The notes below the pieces were generated by a model that saw nothing but the letters and a program-made list of their open reading frames with translations, was not told where the DNA came from and made no database searches. From contig CAMLIA010000246.1 in NCBI GenBank assembly GCA_946479905.1, positions 1-5,356 on the forward strand: 5,356 nt of DNA. The letters are read 5' to 3'. The position numbers were made by a program, and so were the translations under genes. The number at the start of each line of letters is the position of its first letter. The stretch's first letter is position 1. The stretch comes from an uncultured Frankiales bacterium (lineage in GTDB: Bacteria; Actinomycetota; Actinomycetes; Mycobacteriales; SCTD01). Below, one piece after another: positions 5,326 through 5,356 of this stretch.

Positions 5326-5356
5326 GATTTGAACCTGCGACCTCTGGGTTATGAGC
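5314..5356 (-). tRNA. tRNA-Met (anticodon CAT), 3' part, probably initiator tRNA-fMet
   Basis: On the minus strand the visible half folds as follows: anticodon loop CTCATAA (5349-5355, anticodon 5351-5353), stem 3' strand CCCAG (5344-5348), variable region AGGTC (5339-5343), T arm GCAGG-TTCAAAT-CCTGC (5322-5338), acceptor 3' strand CCCCGCT (5315-5321) and discriminator A (5314). The next bases are CAA, so CCA is not encoded. Three Cs right after the loop imply the three G-C pairs that mark initiator tRNAs. The rest of the gene, including position 1 (a C there would leave the C1-U72 mismatch of initiators), lies beyond the window. An elongator Met or Ile2 tRNA is less likely. Confidence 0.88.

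Noticed and set aside
5260..5338. Shared gaacctgc between the IS hairpin and the tRNA T arm, as possible tRNA mimicry
   Set aside because: Only eight bases match, and the T loop and acceptor are absent from the IS copy.
1..5356. CRISPR array
   Set aside because: The only spaced repeats are the 21-bp and 23-bp sets, which have two or three units and no unique spacers of CRISPR size.

Overview
The window is high-GC DNA whose reading frames, codon use and tRNA (no encoded CCA) fit an actinomycete. I cannot name the genus. It looks like one end of an integrated genomic island beside a tRNA gene. The order from right to left on the minus strand is tRNA-Met, DNA-binding protein, recombinase, restriction enzyme. 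A complete insertion sequence sits between the tRNA and the rest.

Right edge (5314-5356, minus): the 3' half of a tRNA with anticodon CAT. The three C residues straight after its anticodon loop suggest the initiator tRNA-fMet. Next to it (3918-5309) lies an apparently intact 1392-bp IS481-family element. It has 27-bp terminal inverted repeats, a 414-residue DDE transposase, and an exact 16-bp duplication (gttgtagcgggggcag) on both sides. The duplication copies the tRNA 3' end, so the tRNA stays whole. The IS does separate the tRNA from a strong hairpin terminator at 3844-3873 that probably once ended its transcript.

Middle (3550-3901): a non-coding stretch with the terminator, two direct repeats exactly 21 bp apart, and a short inverted repeat. 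It could hold attachment-site and operator functions. It is followed on the minus strand by a two-gene unit overlapping as TGATG. The first gene encodes a 127-residue MerR/excisionase-like HTH protein with a helical C-terminus (3166-3549). The second encodes an unusual 808-residue tyrosine recombinase (740-3166).

The recombinase is the most interesting object. Its catalytic set (R318, K369, H448, R451, H475, Y486) is present. A MerR-like HTH appears to be inserted within its core-binding region, and about 320 residues after the catalytic tyrosine hold what look like four more HTH modules in a row. With the upstream protein, the operon may encode six such DNA-binding modules, close to direct repeats and a tRNA target.

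Left edge (1-497, minus, cut by the window): the first 165 residues of a large helicase-type restriction enzyme resembling type III Res subunits (the BPTD_3080-like family). It has a near-perfect ribosome binding site. This suggests defence cargo behind the integrase, though the far end of the island is not in view.
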